From Candidatus Kryptoniota bacterium (GTDB taxonomy: Bacteria > Bacteroidota > Ignavibacteria > Kryptoniales > Kryptoniaceae), in the NCBI GenBank assembly GCA_938074445.1, contig CALJEK010000008.1, forward strand, positions 1 to 64,000: a stretch of DNA of 64,000 nucleotides, in the 5' to 3' direction. Positions 1-9,004 of the stretch are shown piece after piece (the first letter of the stretch is position 1; each line of letters opens with the position of its first letter). The notes beneath the pieces were generated by a model. The model did not search any database. It saw nothing but the letters and a program-made list of their open reading frames with translations, and was not told the DNA's origin. The position numbers and the translations under genes were made by a program.

Positions 1-11
1 GAGAAAATTAA

Positions 12-1970
12 TTATTTCTTTACCCTTCCAATTGGAACAAAAATTAAAATGAATGCAACAAGTGGAAAGACCAAAAGCCCTATGAACGGATTCTCAGAAA
101 TATGTGGAAGATTGACATTTAAAAGATATAAACCAGCAAGCAAAACTCCCATAATTGACTCTCCCGCGACAAGCCCTGAAGCGAGCAATATACCCCGATT
201 TTCTATTTTAAAAAGTTCAGACTCAGGATACGATTTTTTTCGCACTATTAAATCAGCAATGTATTTTATCAGCCCCCCAACAAATATAGCCGATGTCGTT
301 TCAAAAGGTAGATACATTCCAACAGCGATCAAAGTTGGTGAAGGTGTTTTAAGCAAGATTAATGCAAAAGCAAGAACACCGCCAAAAATTATCAAAGGCC
401 ATGCGATTTCTCCATTTACAATTCCCTTTGACATCACACTCATTAATCCAGCTTGAGGTGCTGGGAGATATTTACCGCCAATTCCTCCCTCTGTCCCCTT
501 GTGAAGTATAGCCATTGGAAAAACAAGCACAAGCGCTGTGAATATAACCCCTATTATTTCAGCAATTTGCATTTTTCTCGGCGTTCCACCGAGCAATTGC
601 CCCACCTTCAAATCCTGAAGCATATCCCCAGCGATGCCAAGCGCTGTACATACAACCGCAGCAACACCAAGAACAACTTCAACTCCGGCGGTTCCTTTAA
701 CTCCCAAAGCAACCATTAAAACAGCCGATATAACAAGCGATGAAAGTGTAAGACCAGAGATCGGATTATTTGAGCCACCCATAACCCCAACAAGATAACC
801 TGCAACAGCCGAAAATAAAAAACCAGTTAAGGTCATAACTAAACCCGCAATCACAGCACTAAACAAATTTTTTGTGAAATAAAAATAAATCAAGACAACT
901 GGAATTATAAGCAAAACAATTGCCCCAATTACAACCGTAATCGGCAAATCATCTTCAAGTCTTGAATATGTGGATTTATTTATTTTAATCCGAGATGCAT
1001 CTTTTATACCTTTCGCTATACCTTGAAAGAGCTGTTCTTTCATTTTCCAAAGGGTGTGAAAGGCTCCAACTATCATTGCTCCAACTGCAATTGGTCTCAC
1101 TTGATAATACCATACAGCATTCGTCAAAGACTCCCAATTAGTTCCACTTTTGATTAAGTCCTCAACCCCGATATTAAAAAATATAGCAAGTGGGATAAAA
1201 AGCCACCATCCAAGAACACCACCTGAAAATGCAACTGCAGATAGCCTTGGACCAATTATATATCCAACCCCAATTAGAGCAGGTGAAGCAACGGGCGTCG
1301 AGAGAAACACTCCACCTGTATATGTTTGAGCGTTTCCAACAGGATTTGAACCGCTTAAAAGTTGAATTTTATAGCGACCGAGTTCAATGAACTTGCTTAT
1401 CGTCTCTTCAAATAATTTTACCCCGCGATTATTTTTAAAAAACTCAATTAAAGCTGAAACCCCCATCATGATAAAAACATATTTAGCGCCTGTCTCGCCT
1501 TTTTGACCTGCTTTCACCATTTCAGCGCACGCAACGCTTTCGGGATATGGAAGGTTCGGATCGTTTACAAGTGGTCTCCTTAAGATAATTATAAACAAAA
1601 CCCCAAGCACTCCACCTATGAGCATTATTACTGTGCTTTCCCAATAATTAAAATCACTCCAAACGCCAGATATAACAAAAGCAGGTATAGTAAAAATTGC
1701 CCCTGCTGCGAGCGCTTCCCCAACCGAGGCTGTTGTTCTAACGATGTTTTCCTCAAGAATTGAGCCTCGCAAAATTCTCATCACTGCCATCGCAACAACC
1801 GCAGCTGGAAAAGTTGCTGAGATCGTCATCCCAGCCTTTAAACCAATATATGTATTAGCTGCACCAAGAACTACCGCCATTATTACACCTAAAAAAATAG
1901 ACCTAAATGTCATCTCGGCTAATTTTGTTTCAGCTGGAACATACGGCTTGAACTCGGTTTTCCTTTGCAT
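12..1970 (-). CDS. OPT family oligopeptide transporter
   Basis: A 652-residue inner-membrane protein made almost wholly of hydrophobic helices, as expected for the OPT superfamily (proton-driven uptake of small peptides or metal chelates). The N-terminal part reads PYVPAETKLAEMTFRSIFLG and then GAANTYIGLKAGMTISATFPAAV, typical of the bacterial OPT branch, and NDPNLPYPESVACAEMV near residue 140 is the conserved NPxPES-like segment. Length fits the family (about 600-700 residues). The ATG start overlaps the end of the PAP2 gene by 41 bases, so it is the last visible gene of the minus-strand rsmA cluster. Substrate cannot be told from sequence. The gene is complete, with its stop 12 bases from the window edge. 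Confidence 0.93.
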   Translation of the reverse strand: MQRKTEFKPYVPAETKLAEMTFRSIFLGVIMAVVLGAANTYIGLKAGMTISATFPAAVVAMAVMRILRGSILEENIVRTTASVGEALAAGAIFTIPAFVISGVWSDFNYWESTVIMLIGGVLGVLFIIILRRPLVNDPNLPYPESVACAEMVKAGQKGETGAKYVFIMMGVSALIEFFKNNRGVKLFEETISKFIELGRYKIQLLSGSNPVGNAQTYTGGVFLSTPVASPALIGVGYIIGPRLSAVAFSGGVLGWWLFIPLAIFFNIGVEDLIKSGTNWESLTNAVWYYQVRPIAVGAMIVGAFHTLWKMKEQLFQGIAKGIKDASRIKINKSTYSRLEDDLPITVVIGAIVLLIIPVVLIYFYFTKNLFSAVIAGLVMTLTGFLFSAVAGYLVGVMGGSNNPISGLTLSSLVISAVLMVALGVKGTAGVEVVLGVAAVVCTALGIAGDMLQDLKVGQLLGGTPRKMQIAEIIGVIFTALVLVFPMAILHKGTEGGIGGKYLPAPQAGLMSVMSKGIVNGEIAWPLIIFGGVLAFALILLKTPSPTLIAVGMYLPFETTSAIFVGGLIKYIADLIVRKKSYPESELFKIENRGILLASGLVAGESIMGVLLAGLYLLNVNLPHISENPFIGLLVFPLVAFILIFVPIGRVKK

Positions 1971-2907
1971 CCCTCAACCCTATTTTTGTTTCACATTGAT
2001 TAAAAAGATATGGCGATGTAGCGACCGTAAAAACAGCGAATAAAAAACCCGCTATCAAATCAATAACATAGTGATAACGAAGATAAACGGTTGAAAAAAT
2101 TAACAGAATGCCCGTCGGAACTAAAAAGTATTTCGTTTTGGAGTTTAAAACAACAGAAAGATACATTATGACAAGCGTGATCTGCGTATGTCCGCTTGGG
2201 AAAGCATCCCTCTGTGCGTAATCGGCTGGATTTGGAACCCCAGGCGGAATTGATTCCCCAGTGTTAATCATCAAACGAAGCGCCTTAGTGAGAAAAAGTC
2301 CAGGAAGTTCGTCATCAAGTTTTAAAAAATCGTGAAGCGTAAACCTCGGACCGATGGCTGGAACGAGTAAATAACCGATATATGATAGATAAAAACCATA
2401 AACGACCGTCCCCATCACATAACGATATGTCTTGATGTCACCTCTGCGATAAAAATCATAACCGAGAATTATCGGAAGAAAATAAAATGTTGAATAAGCT
2501 ATTTGCAAAATTTCCGTCAACACAGGATTGGCAATCTTACCCAGAACATAAGTCGGATGCACACCAAAGAGTAAGTAATCGAGCTTTATCAATATCCAAT
2601 CATAGTCAGGTAAATTTAGAAGCTCGATGAAAAAGTAAATTTCCTTAAATGTCAAAAGAATAAGCGGAACAAGATACCATTCCCTCATAAATCTTTTAGC
2701 GAAAAAATCTTGGGGATTTCCAGAGCCTTCCCACTTTACAGCCATATATACAATGAGGGAAATGACCAAAAAATTAAACAAAACGATAAACCACCAAATT
2801 TTTATCTGATCGGAAAAAATCACTGCGATTGAGATTAAAAACAGGTAAAAAACTATATTTACAACGTCCCCGAAATGCAAGTTGCGTAAATTAGCAAGGT
2901 AATTCAT
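1930..2907 (-). CDS. PAP2-superfamily membrane phosphatase
   Basis: A 325-residue polytopic membrane protein with about six hydrophobic segments. The C-terminal third holds the PAP2 signatures: RDAFPSGHTQ (motif C2, with the catalytic His) and LRYHYVIDLIAG (motif C3, HxxxD). The family dephosphorylates lipid phosphates or transfers phospho-headgroups (undecaprenyl pyrophosphate phosphatase, phosphatidate phosphatase, AUR1-like inositolphosphotransferase). The upstream long membrane part and the GYLLVPAIGPR segment resemble the AUR1/Ipt1-like branch, so the exact substrate is open. The ATG overlaps the rsmA stop as ATGA, so translation is probably coupled. Confidence 0.9.
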   Translation of the reverse strand: MNYLANLRNLHFGDVVNIVFYLFLISIAVIFSDQIKIWWFIVLFNFLVISLIVYMAVKWEGSGNPQDFFAKRFMREWYLVPLILLTFKEIYFFIELLNLPDYDWILIKLDYLLFGVHPTYVLGKIANPVLTEILQIAYSTFYFLPIILGYDFYRRGDIKTYRYVMGTVVYGFYLSYIGYLLVPAIGPRFTLHDFLKLDDELPGLFLTKALRLMINTGESIPPGVPNPADYAQRDAFPSGHTQITLVIMYLSVVLNSKTKYFLVPTGILLIFSTVYLRYHYVIDLIAGFLFAVFTVATSPYLFNQCETKIGLRDAKENRVQAVCSS

Positions 2908-3728
2908 CCACGATCTTCCCTGTTTTTTCCCTCCGTAATTTCGTAAAGTAAGTTTGAAAGCTTGATAAACTCATCAACGCTTAACTGCTCAGGTCTAAGA
3001 CTTAAATCAAAATCCAATTTTGAAAGCGTCTCCTCGTCGAACAATTCCACAAGCGTATTCTTCAAAATTTTCCGTCTCTTGTTGAAGGCAACTTTAACAA
3101 CCTTTTTAAAAAAAGCATCATTGATTATCCTATTGGAAAACTCGCTCTTCTCGAAATCAAGCCGTATCACAGCAGATGAAACCTTTGGTCTTGGATAAAA
3201 AACATTCCGCGAAACCCTGAACAAAATCTCAGGCTTTGAATACGCCTGACACATCACCGAGAGTATACTATAATCTTTAACTCCTGGCTTTGAAACAATT
3301 CTCATAGCAACTTCAAGCTGAACCATAATTGTTAAATCTTTTATCAACCCTCGATTCTCTATGGCTTTAAAAATGATCGAGCTTGTGATGCTATATGGTA
3401 TGTTTCCGATTAACCTTACCTTTCCAAATTTCTCAAACATCTTGAAATCAAGTTTGAGAAAATCTTGATGAACGATTTCAACTTTATCCTCACGCACAAG
3501 CTCTTCAGCACCAAACCTCACCTTTAAAAAATCAACAGCTCTCTTATCTATCTCAACCGCAAAAACTTTTTTAACCCTACCTACAAATTGTTCGGTTAAA
3601 AACCCCTCCCCAGCCCCGATTTCAACTATCACGTCATCAGGCTGGGGATTGACCGCCTCAGCGATTTTTTTAGCTATATTCTTATCACTTAAAAAGTGCT
3701 GACCAAGATATTTTACAGGTCTTAACAT
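2904..3728 (-). CDS. rsmA: 16S rRNA (adenine1518/1519-N6) dimethyltransferase
   Basis: A 274-residue RsmA/KsgA methyltransferase that dimethylates the two adjacent adenines in the helix-45 loop of 16S rRNA during 30S maturation. Visible motifs are the N-terminal YLGQHFLSDKN, the SAM-binding loop VEIGAGEGFLTE (about residue 36), the acidic VEIDKRAV, and the catalytic NIPYSITSSI (NxPY, about residue 108). The C-terminal helical domain contains VKVAFNKRRK. Length is normal for the family. It lies 2 bases after the TPR gene and overlaps the PAP2 gene by 4 bases, inside a tight minus-strand operon. Confidence 0.97.
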   Translation of the reverse strand: MLRPVKYLGQHFLSDKNIAKKIAEAVNPQPDDVIVEIGAGEGFLTEQFVGRVKKVFAVEIDKRAVDFLKVRFGAEELVREDKVEIVHQDFLKLDFKMFEKFGKVRLIGNIPYSITSSIIFKAIENRGLIKDLTIMVQLEVAMRIVSKPGVKDYSILSVMCQAYSKPEILFRVSRNVFYPRPKVSSAVIRLDFEKSEFSNRIINDAFFKKVVKVAFNKRRKILKNTLVELFDEETLSKLDFDLSLRPEQLSVDEFIKLSNLLYEITEGKNREDRG

Positions 3729-3730
3729 TT

Positions 3731-4567
3731 CTATTTTCCAAGTTTTTCCTCGAGCCTTTTTATCTCCATCTCATACTTTTCCCTTTCAAATGGGCGTTGT
3801 TCGATCAATTTTTTATAAACCTTTATCGCCTCATCATAAGCTCCTTGTTTCACAAGTATTTCGGCAAGTGCTGGGGTTACGATAGATATATCCTCATAAC
3901 TTAAATCTTCCTCTTTAAACTCCGCAACTGGCTCTTTTACAAATTTACCCTCAGCGTTTCGCGTACTTATTCCCTTCTCAATCCGTTTTATTAACTCGTC
4001 AAGGTAAGATGCTTGAGTTTCAACTTCAACTTTTACTTCTTGCGATTTTTGCTTTCCAAAATCAATATCAGGCATTTCGAAAACCTCGTCAAACATTTCA
4101 TCGCTTACCTTCTTACCGACCGAATACGCCTCTGATGCAACTGCTCGAACCTCAGGAATTTCAAATTCTGGAAGTTTATCTTTGCCGACTTGAATCTCCC
4201 TTTCAGAGACCTTCGGCTTTGTTAACCCTTTTATTGTTTCCTCTCGCTTTTGCTTTAAGGAAATTTGCGAAATCAAATCAATTACAGATTTTGAATCAGG
4301 TAAAATTTCAACAACGCGATTTAACTCAACAAGAGCCTTGGAATAAGCTTTGATCTCTATATAGCATTTTGCCATTAAAAGATGAGCCGTTGAATAATCT
4401 GGATATTTCTGTATAGCTTTATTGCACAAGGTTATCGCTTTTTCAACATCACCAACTTCAAGATAAAGGGAGGCAAGACGAACAAGCATAGGGGAATCGG
4501 GGTTTTTCTTAATAAATTCCTCATACTTTCTTATTTCACTTTGAATCTTGCTGACGCGCGTCGGCAT
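3731..4567 (-). CDS. TPR-repeat protein
   Basis: A soluble protein of about 278 residues with no signal peptide. Tetratricopeptide repeats fill the N-terminal third (three units from about residue 20 to 105, for example LVRLASLYLEVGDVEKAI), then a charged low-complexity linker rich in Glu and Lys, and a further TPR-like helix pair at the C terminus (LAEILVKQGAYDEAIKVYKKL). An in-frame TTG immediately precedes the ATG at 4567; I chose the ATG. TPR proteins act as protein-protein scaffolds. No specific partner can be named; position between a thioredoxin-like gene and rsmA gives no clear hint. Confidence 0.85.
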   Translation of the reverse strand: MPTRVSKIQSEIRKYEEFIKKNPDSPMLVRLASLYLEVGDVEKAITLCNKAIQKYPDYSTAHLLMAKCYIEIKAYSKALVELNRVVEILPDSKSVIDLISQISLKQKREETIKGLTKPKVSEREIQVGKDKLPEFEIPEVRAVASEAYSVGKKVSDEMFDEVFEMPDIDFGKQKSQEVKVEVETQASYLDELIKRIEKGISTRNAEGKFVKEPVAEFKEEDLSYEDISIVTPALAEILVKQGAYDEAIKVYKKLIEQRPFEREKYEMEIKRLEEKLGK

Positions 4568-4591
4568 CAATGCAAACCCATTTTGTTTTAG

Positions 4592-5629
4592 CTATTTAAC
4601 AACACAAGAACCAAATGTGAACGAGTAAAGAGAAAATCTATCTGAGTTCGTGTAAAGCTTTAAAGTGTAAACTCCATATCTTCTCCCCGATATCAGATTA
4701 TACATCCTGCCTTTATTTACATTGATAATGCTTCTACCTTCATCATCATAAAAGATATCTTCACCTTTCATATCCTCAGGCACAGGCTTATCATCAAGCG
4801 TTACGACAACATTATAAGAATATCCATCAGAATTAAAGACAGCATTAACCTCAGTGCCTCTGAATTTAAGTGCAACGTAGTCGTTGAGTTTTTCTTGATT
4901 TTTAGTATGAACGAGCTTCCACGCTTCAACTTTGAACCAACCGTTGAGTGTCAAATAAGCCTCTTTATATTCACCTTTATCTTTGTAATGCTCCTCGTTA
5001 TCAGGATTTATACGCTGTGTGAAATAACCGCGAAGATAACCCGCGTACATTTCAGGAGTTCTCGGATAACAAACAGCGCCAGGCTTATCCTCCTCGCGGA
5101 GATACTCAATCACTTCTGGAAATTTTAAATTTGGATTTATTTGTTTTAAAAGCTCTTGTATCTTTGTCTCGGTTCGACCATAAGCGCCTTCACCAACGTG
5201 GTCATATCTTACAACACCATCTTTATCAACTAAAAATTTTCTTGGCCAGAATTGATTTTTAAACTTATTCCATATCTCATATTTGCTATCAACTACAACA
5301 GGATATTCAATGCCAAGCTCTTTAACAGCATTTTCAACATTCTTAAACTCCGCTGAAAAATCAAACTCCGGCGTATGAACACCAATTATCACAAGACCCT
5401 TATCTGCATATCTTTTATGCCACTCTTTTAAATACGGCAAAGTCCTCAAACAATTTACACACGTATATTCAAAAAAATCTATCAAGATAACTTTTCCCTT
5501 AAGCTCGCTCAACTTCAGCGGTTTTGAATTTATCCATCCAATTCCACCCTCAATCTCAGGAGCCTTTCGCCCTACCCAATCAAAAAATGAAAATTGTAAA
5601 AGCATAAGCACAAGAAAAATTTTATTCAT
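4592..5629 (-). CDS. Thioredoxin-like protein with DipZ-type C-terminal domain
   Basis: A 345-residue protein with a short hydrophobic N terminus that may be a signal or anchor. A TlpA/DipZ-like thioredoxin fold follows, with the redox pair C57-V-N-C60 in FFEYTCVNCLRTLPYLKEWH, the context typical of DipZ C-terminal regions. The fold continues to the cis-Pro region FWPRKFLVDKDG. The last 170 residues are beta-rich (AYLTLNGWFKVEAWKL, GEGAYGRTE) and resemble the extra domain that follows thioredoxin in DipZ proteins. The CcdA-like membrane domain of full DipZ is absent. Likely role is disulfide reduction or exchange outside the cytoplasm (inference). It is the first gene of the minus-strand cluster and has a good promoter upstream. 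Confidence 0.85.
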   Translation of the reverse strand: MNKIFLVLMLLQFSFFDWVGRKAPEIEGGIGWINSKPLKLSELKGKVILIDFFEYTCVNCLRTLPYLKEWHKRYADKGLVIIGVHTPEFDFSAEFKNVENAVKELGIEYPVVVDSKYEIWNKFKNQFWPRKFLVDKDGVVRYDHVGEGAYGRTETKIQELLKQINPNLKFPEVIEYLREEDKPGAVCYPRTPEMYAGYLRGYFTQRINPDNEEHYKDKGEYKEAYLTLNGWFKVEAWKLVHTKNQEKLNDYVALKFRGTEVNAVFNSDGYSYNVVVTLDDKPVPEDMKGEDIFYDDEGRSIINVNKGRMYNLISGRRYGVYTLKLYTNSDRFSLYSFTFGSCVVK

Positions 5630-5649
5630 TTCGCCAATAACTTTTGTTT

Positions 5650-5678
5650 AAAATAAAAAGTTTTGTGAAAATTGCCAA
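5650..5678 (-). promoter_or_regulatory. Sigma70-like promoter for the thioredoxin-TPR-rsmA cluster
   Basis: On the minus strand, -35 TTGGCA (5673-5678), a 17-base spacer and -10 TATTTT (5650-5655) stand about 20 bases before the start codon at 5629. The match is good but the region is AT-rich, so it remains a prediction. Confidence 0.5.
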
Positions 5679-5735
5679 AGTTTAGCGAACCACCATATGC
5701 GAGCCGAGATAAACTTGATATCCAACCCTCCAAAT

Positions 5736-5764
5736 TTGACATTTTTCAAATTTTATCTTAAAAT
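5736..5764 (+). promoter_or_regulatory. Sigma70-like promoter for the response-regulator gene
   Basis: A perfect TTGACA -35 box (5736-5741), 17-base spacer and TAAAAT -10 box (5759-5764) lie 36 bases before the GTG start at 5800. It is divergent from the promoter at 5650-5678. Confidence 0.6.
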
Positions 5765-5799
5765 TTTAACTGAACTTGAAACAAAGAGCCATTTAAAAA

Positions 5800-6852
5800 G
5801 TGCCAGAGAAAATTTTAATCGCTGAGGATGAACCCGCAACTCGTTTCATATTTGCAACAATTTTAAAAGACAAGGGATATGATGTGGTAACTTGCGAAAA
5901 TGGACACGAATGTGTTGAGCTCATAAAAAATGAAAAATTCGACACTATAATTCTTGACATACGGATGCCGGATATGGATGGTTTTGAAGTTTTAAAAGTT
6001 CTAAAATCAAATCCTGAAACAAACGAAATCCCAGTTATAATTATCTCAGGAAACGCAGAGCCCCAAAACATTAAAAGAGCCTTTGACGAAGGGGCAACGG
6101 AATTTATAGCAAAACCTGTGAACCTTGAAGAGCTTTTGATTAGAGTTTCAAATGTCTTAAAAATCAAGAGGACAAACGACGAACTTAAAAAACTACGCTC
6201 TGAATTTACATACCTTTTGATTCAAGACCTGAAAAACACTATTTCGGTCATCAAAGCTAGCTTCGAACTCGCACTTAGGAACAGATTTCACGAGCTCTCA
6301 GACGACCAAAGGCTTATCCTTGAAATTGCCGAAACGGCGATCAATAAACATATAAAACTTCTAAATGAGTATCTCGAGCTTTCAAGACTTGAGTTTAACA
6401 TTGATAAAATTTCAAAGGAACAAATAGAACTAGATAAAATTATAGCTGAGATTTTGGAAAAATTTAAACCCACTTTCAATTTGACTTTTCACCCACCAGA
6501 TGATGCTTCACTGTTTCAAATATACGCAGATAAAAAGAAAATAACCCGCGTGGTTGAACTCATTCTTGAAGCTATCTCAAATGCTGGTGGTAAAGATGTT
6601 GAAATTTTATTAACGGCGGACAATTCAAATTGCTTGATAAAAATAGTTGATAAAAGTCAAACGATCAACGCTGAAGAAACGTCTTATTTGTTTGATAAAT
6701 ATAAACAAGCTGTCCTTCAAAAATTGCCCCGATACAATGCTCTTGGGCTCACGATAAGCAAGATAATAGTTGAAGCGCATGGTGGAAAAGTCTGGGCTGA
6801 GCCTGGGGAAGGAACGACGTTTTTGATTCAAATCCCAAAAATTAAAACTTGA
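5800..6852 (+). CDS. Response regulator fused to degenerate histidine kinase
   Basis: A 350-residue cytoplasmic protein. Residues 1-120 are a receiver domain with the acidic pair E9/D10, phospho-acceptor D53 (ILDIRMPD) and K105 (FIAKPVN), all intact. Residues 130-200 look like a HisKA dimerisation helix, but the usual H-E-L-R-T-P reads Q142-D-L-K-N-T, so the phospho-acceptor His is missing. Residues 240-350 resemble HATPase_c: the N-box reads ELILEAISNA without its usual Asn, the G1 box reads VDKSQTINAEE instead of DxGxG, while the tail ISKIIVEAHGGKVWAEPGEGTTF is well kept. Likely a receiver-driven signalling adaptor rather than an active kinase (inference). GTG start, no clear ribosome site. 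Its end overlaps the convergent next gene by 11 bases. Confidence 0.85.
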   Translation: MPEKILIAEDEPATRFIFATILKDKGYDVVTCENGHECVELIKNEKFDTIILDIRMPDMDGFEVLKVLKSNPETNEIPVIIISGNAEPQNIKRAFDEGATEFIAKPVNLEELLIRVSNVLKIKRTNDELKKLRSEFTYLLIQDLKNTISVIKASFELALRNRFHELSDDQRLILEIAETAINKHIKLLNEYLELSRLEFNIDKISKEQIELDKIIAEILEKFKPTFNLTFHPPDDASLFQIYADKKKITRVVELILEAISNAGGKDVEILLTADNSNCLIKIVDKSQTINAEETSYLFDKYKQAVLQKLPRYNALGLTISKIIVEAHGGKVWAEPGEGTTFLIQIPKIKT

Positions 6853-7696
6853 TTAGATAAAATCTTAAACCAGGTGTAACCCTAAGAGTAGGCGCCGGAA
6901 GGTGATAATAATTCAAAACGTTAAAAATTTGCTTTAAAACCCAAACATTAATTGGAATTTTTGTAAAATCATAATCAATCGACAAAAATATCTCCCGTTT
7001 CCCTTCCCCTTTCCAGTTAATCCCTTTTACACCATAACCGACAGCGAGATCAAATAAATCAAAAGCCCAGAATTTTAAAAACTTCACGCCCAAAATTTCA
7101 GAAACATCAAAACCAAGCCAAAAATACAAACTTTCATAATCATCGACTATAAATCTATGTGCCCCGGATTTAAATTTTTCTGAAGGAAACATACTTATTT
7201 TAAAATTGACAACCTTCAAAACATCGAATTTCTCCCTGACATACGGGAGGAAAGCCCCAATTATATTTGAAACCTCATCACTTATGCTAAAACCCAATGA
7301 CGGTCTGAAACCATCCTCAACCTCAACATAAGTTTGAAACAACAAGCTTCCAATCCCACTCCATATAAAAGCCGAACGCTTCTCAACCCCAGCCCACTGG
7401 AGAGACTTGCCGAGCAGATCAGATATCAAAAAAGAAAAATAAGCATGCCCTAATTTATCCGCCACCAAAACTTGATTGAAATCATCCTTAAAATGAAATT
7501 TCGTTAATTCACCCTTCCACCATGAGCTATATTGTTGAAGATGTGCAACCGTAAAAACTCCAACTGTCGCCCCCAAAACAAAACCAAGCCGATATGGATT
7601 AACCTTCGAAGAATCACTCGCTCTGGAAAAAGAAACATTAAAAATGAAAACACAGGTTAAAAACTTAGCTAAAAATTTTTTATCTCTTCCTGTCAA
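6842..7696 (-). CDS. DUF2279-family (YfiM-like) exported protein
   Basis: A 284-residue protein with a signal-like N terminus (KFLAKFLTCVFIFNVSFSRAS). The middle matches the DUF2279/YfiM pattern: DDFNQVLVADKLGHAYFSFLISDLL, then FQTYVEVEDGFRPSLGFSISDEVSNIIGAFLP. The C-terminal half is beta-rich with alternating hydrophobic residues. Function of the family is unknown; probably envelope-located. The start is TTG five bases after the hemL stop, since no ATG is available before the signal segment. Last gene of the radA-hemL cluster. Confidence 0.75.
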   Translation of the reverse strand: MTGRDKKFLAKFLTCVFIFNVSFSRASDSSKVNPYRLGFVLGATVGVFTVAHLQQYSSWWKGELTKFHFKDDFNQVLVADKLGHAYFSFLISDLLGKSLQWAGVEKRSAFIWSGIGSLLFQTYVEVEDGFRPSLGFSISDEVSNIIGAFLPYVREKFDVLKVVNFKISMFPSEKFKSGAHRFIVDDYESLYFWLGFDVSEILGVKFLKFWAFDLFDLAVGYGVKGINWKGEGKREIFLSIDYDFTKIPINVWVLKQIFNVLNYYHLPAPTLRVTPGLRFYLIKF

Positions 7697-7701
7697 GTTT
7701 T

Positions 7702-8997
7702 TTAACTCTTGAAATTCTGAATCGAAGTTTTAAACGCTTTAATAGTTTTTTCTATATCTTCATCTGTATGAGCTGTTGACAAGAACATCGCTTCAAATTG
7801 CGATGGCGGGAGATAAATTCCTTTTTCAAGCATTAAATTAAAAAACATCGCGAATTTTTTCACATCCGACCTCAGGGCTGATTCGTAATCATAAACCTCA
7901 TCGGCATTAAAAAACACAGTTAACATTGAGCCAATCTGATTCACTTGAATTTTAACTCCATTTCTATTGGCGATATCCCTAAAACTTTCGGCAAGGGTCT
8001 TAGCTTTATTTTCAAGTTGTTTATAAAGAGTTTTTCTTTTCTCATATAAAATTTTCAATGTGGTATACCCAGCCATCATCGCTATTGGATTTCCCGAAAG
8101 AGTTCCAGCTTGATATACAGGTCCGGATGGCGCCACAAGCTCCATAATTTCCTTTTTACCGCCGTAAGCTCCAACAGGAAAACCACCGCCTATTATCTTT
8201 CCAAGTGTTGTCAGATCAGCTTTGACACCGAAATACTCTTGAGCTCCACCCGGTGAAAGCCTAAAGCCCGTTATCACCTCATCAAATATTAGAACAATCC
8301 TCTCCTCATCGCATATTTTGCGGAGTTTTTTCAAAAAATCATTTTTAGGCAAAACTACGCCCATATTTCCCGCAACAGGCTCGACAATTATACAAGCAAT
8401 TTCCCCTTTGTTTTCATCTATTAACTTTCTGACAGATTCAATGTCGTTATATTTTGCGTTTAAAGTAAGCGAAGCAATTTCATCAGGAACACCTGGACTG
8501 CTTGGTATTCCAAGCGTCGTAGCGCCTGAACCTGCTTTAACAAGAAAACTATCCGAATGCCCGTGGTAACAACCCTCAAATTTTATAATTTTTTTTCTTC
8601 CCGTATAAGCTCTTGCAAGCCTAATTGCACTCATCGTTGCCTCCGTGCCAGAATTAACCATCCGAACAAGTTCCACAGAAGGCATCATTTTTCTTATCAA
8701 CTCAGCCATTTTAACTTCAATTTCTGTAGGCGCGCCATAACTTGTTCCGTTTTTTAAAACACTCTTAACCGCAGAAACAACCTCCGGATTTGAATGCCCA
8801 AGTATCAAAGGTCCCCAAGACATCACATAATCGACGAACTTGTTTCCATCTACATCCCATATTTTTGAACCAGAGGCTTTAGCAATGAAAAGTGGAAGCG
8901 AATTAACGGATTTGAAAGCTCTAACAGGGGAATTTACACCACCTGGAATTAAATTTTGAGCTTTGATGTAAAGTTTTTTGCTTCTGTTTCTTTCCAC
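7702..8997 (-). CDS. hemL: Glutamate-1-semialdehyde 2,1-aminomutase
   Basis: PLP enzyme of the C5 tetrapyrrole pathway that converts glutamate-1-semialdehyde to 5-aminolevulinate. Family signatures are LIPGGVNSPVRAFKSV at the N terminus, GTEATMSAIRLARAYTGR, GCYHGHSDSFLVKAGSG, FDEVITGFR and the PLP-lysine region TTLGKIIGGGFPVGAYGG. I chose the GTG at 8997, seven bases after the rdgB stop and preceded by AAGG, which gives 431 residues, the family length. The open frame extends to a TTG at 9051 (449 residues), which would overlap rdgB. Cobalamin, needed by nrdJ further along, also derives from this pathway. Confidence 0.95.
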   Translation of the reverse strand: MERNRSKKLYIKAQNLIPGGVNSPVRAFKSVNSLPLFIAKASGSKIWDVDGNKFVDYVMSWGPLILGHSNPEVVSAVKSVLKNGTSYGAPTEIEVKMAELIRKMMPSVELVRMVNSGTEATMSAIRLARAYTGRKKIIKFEGCYHGHSDSFLVKAGSGATTLGIPSSPGVPDEIASLTLNAKYNDIESVRKLIDENKGEIACIIVEPVAGNMGVVLPKNDFLKKLRKICDEERIVLIFDEVITGFRLSPGGAQEYFGVKADLTTLGKIIGGGFPVGAYGGKKEIMELVAPSGPVYQAGTLSGNPIAMMAGYTTLKILYEKRKTLYKQLENKAKTLAESFRDIANRNGVKIQVNQIGSMLTVFFNADEVYDYESALRSDVKKFAMFFNLMLEKGIYLPPSQFEAMFLSTAHTDEDIEKTIKAFKTSIQNFKS

Positions 8998-9004
8998 TTG
9001 ACCT

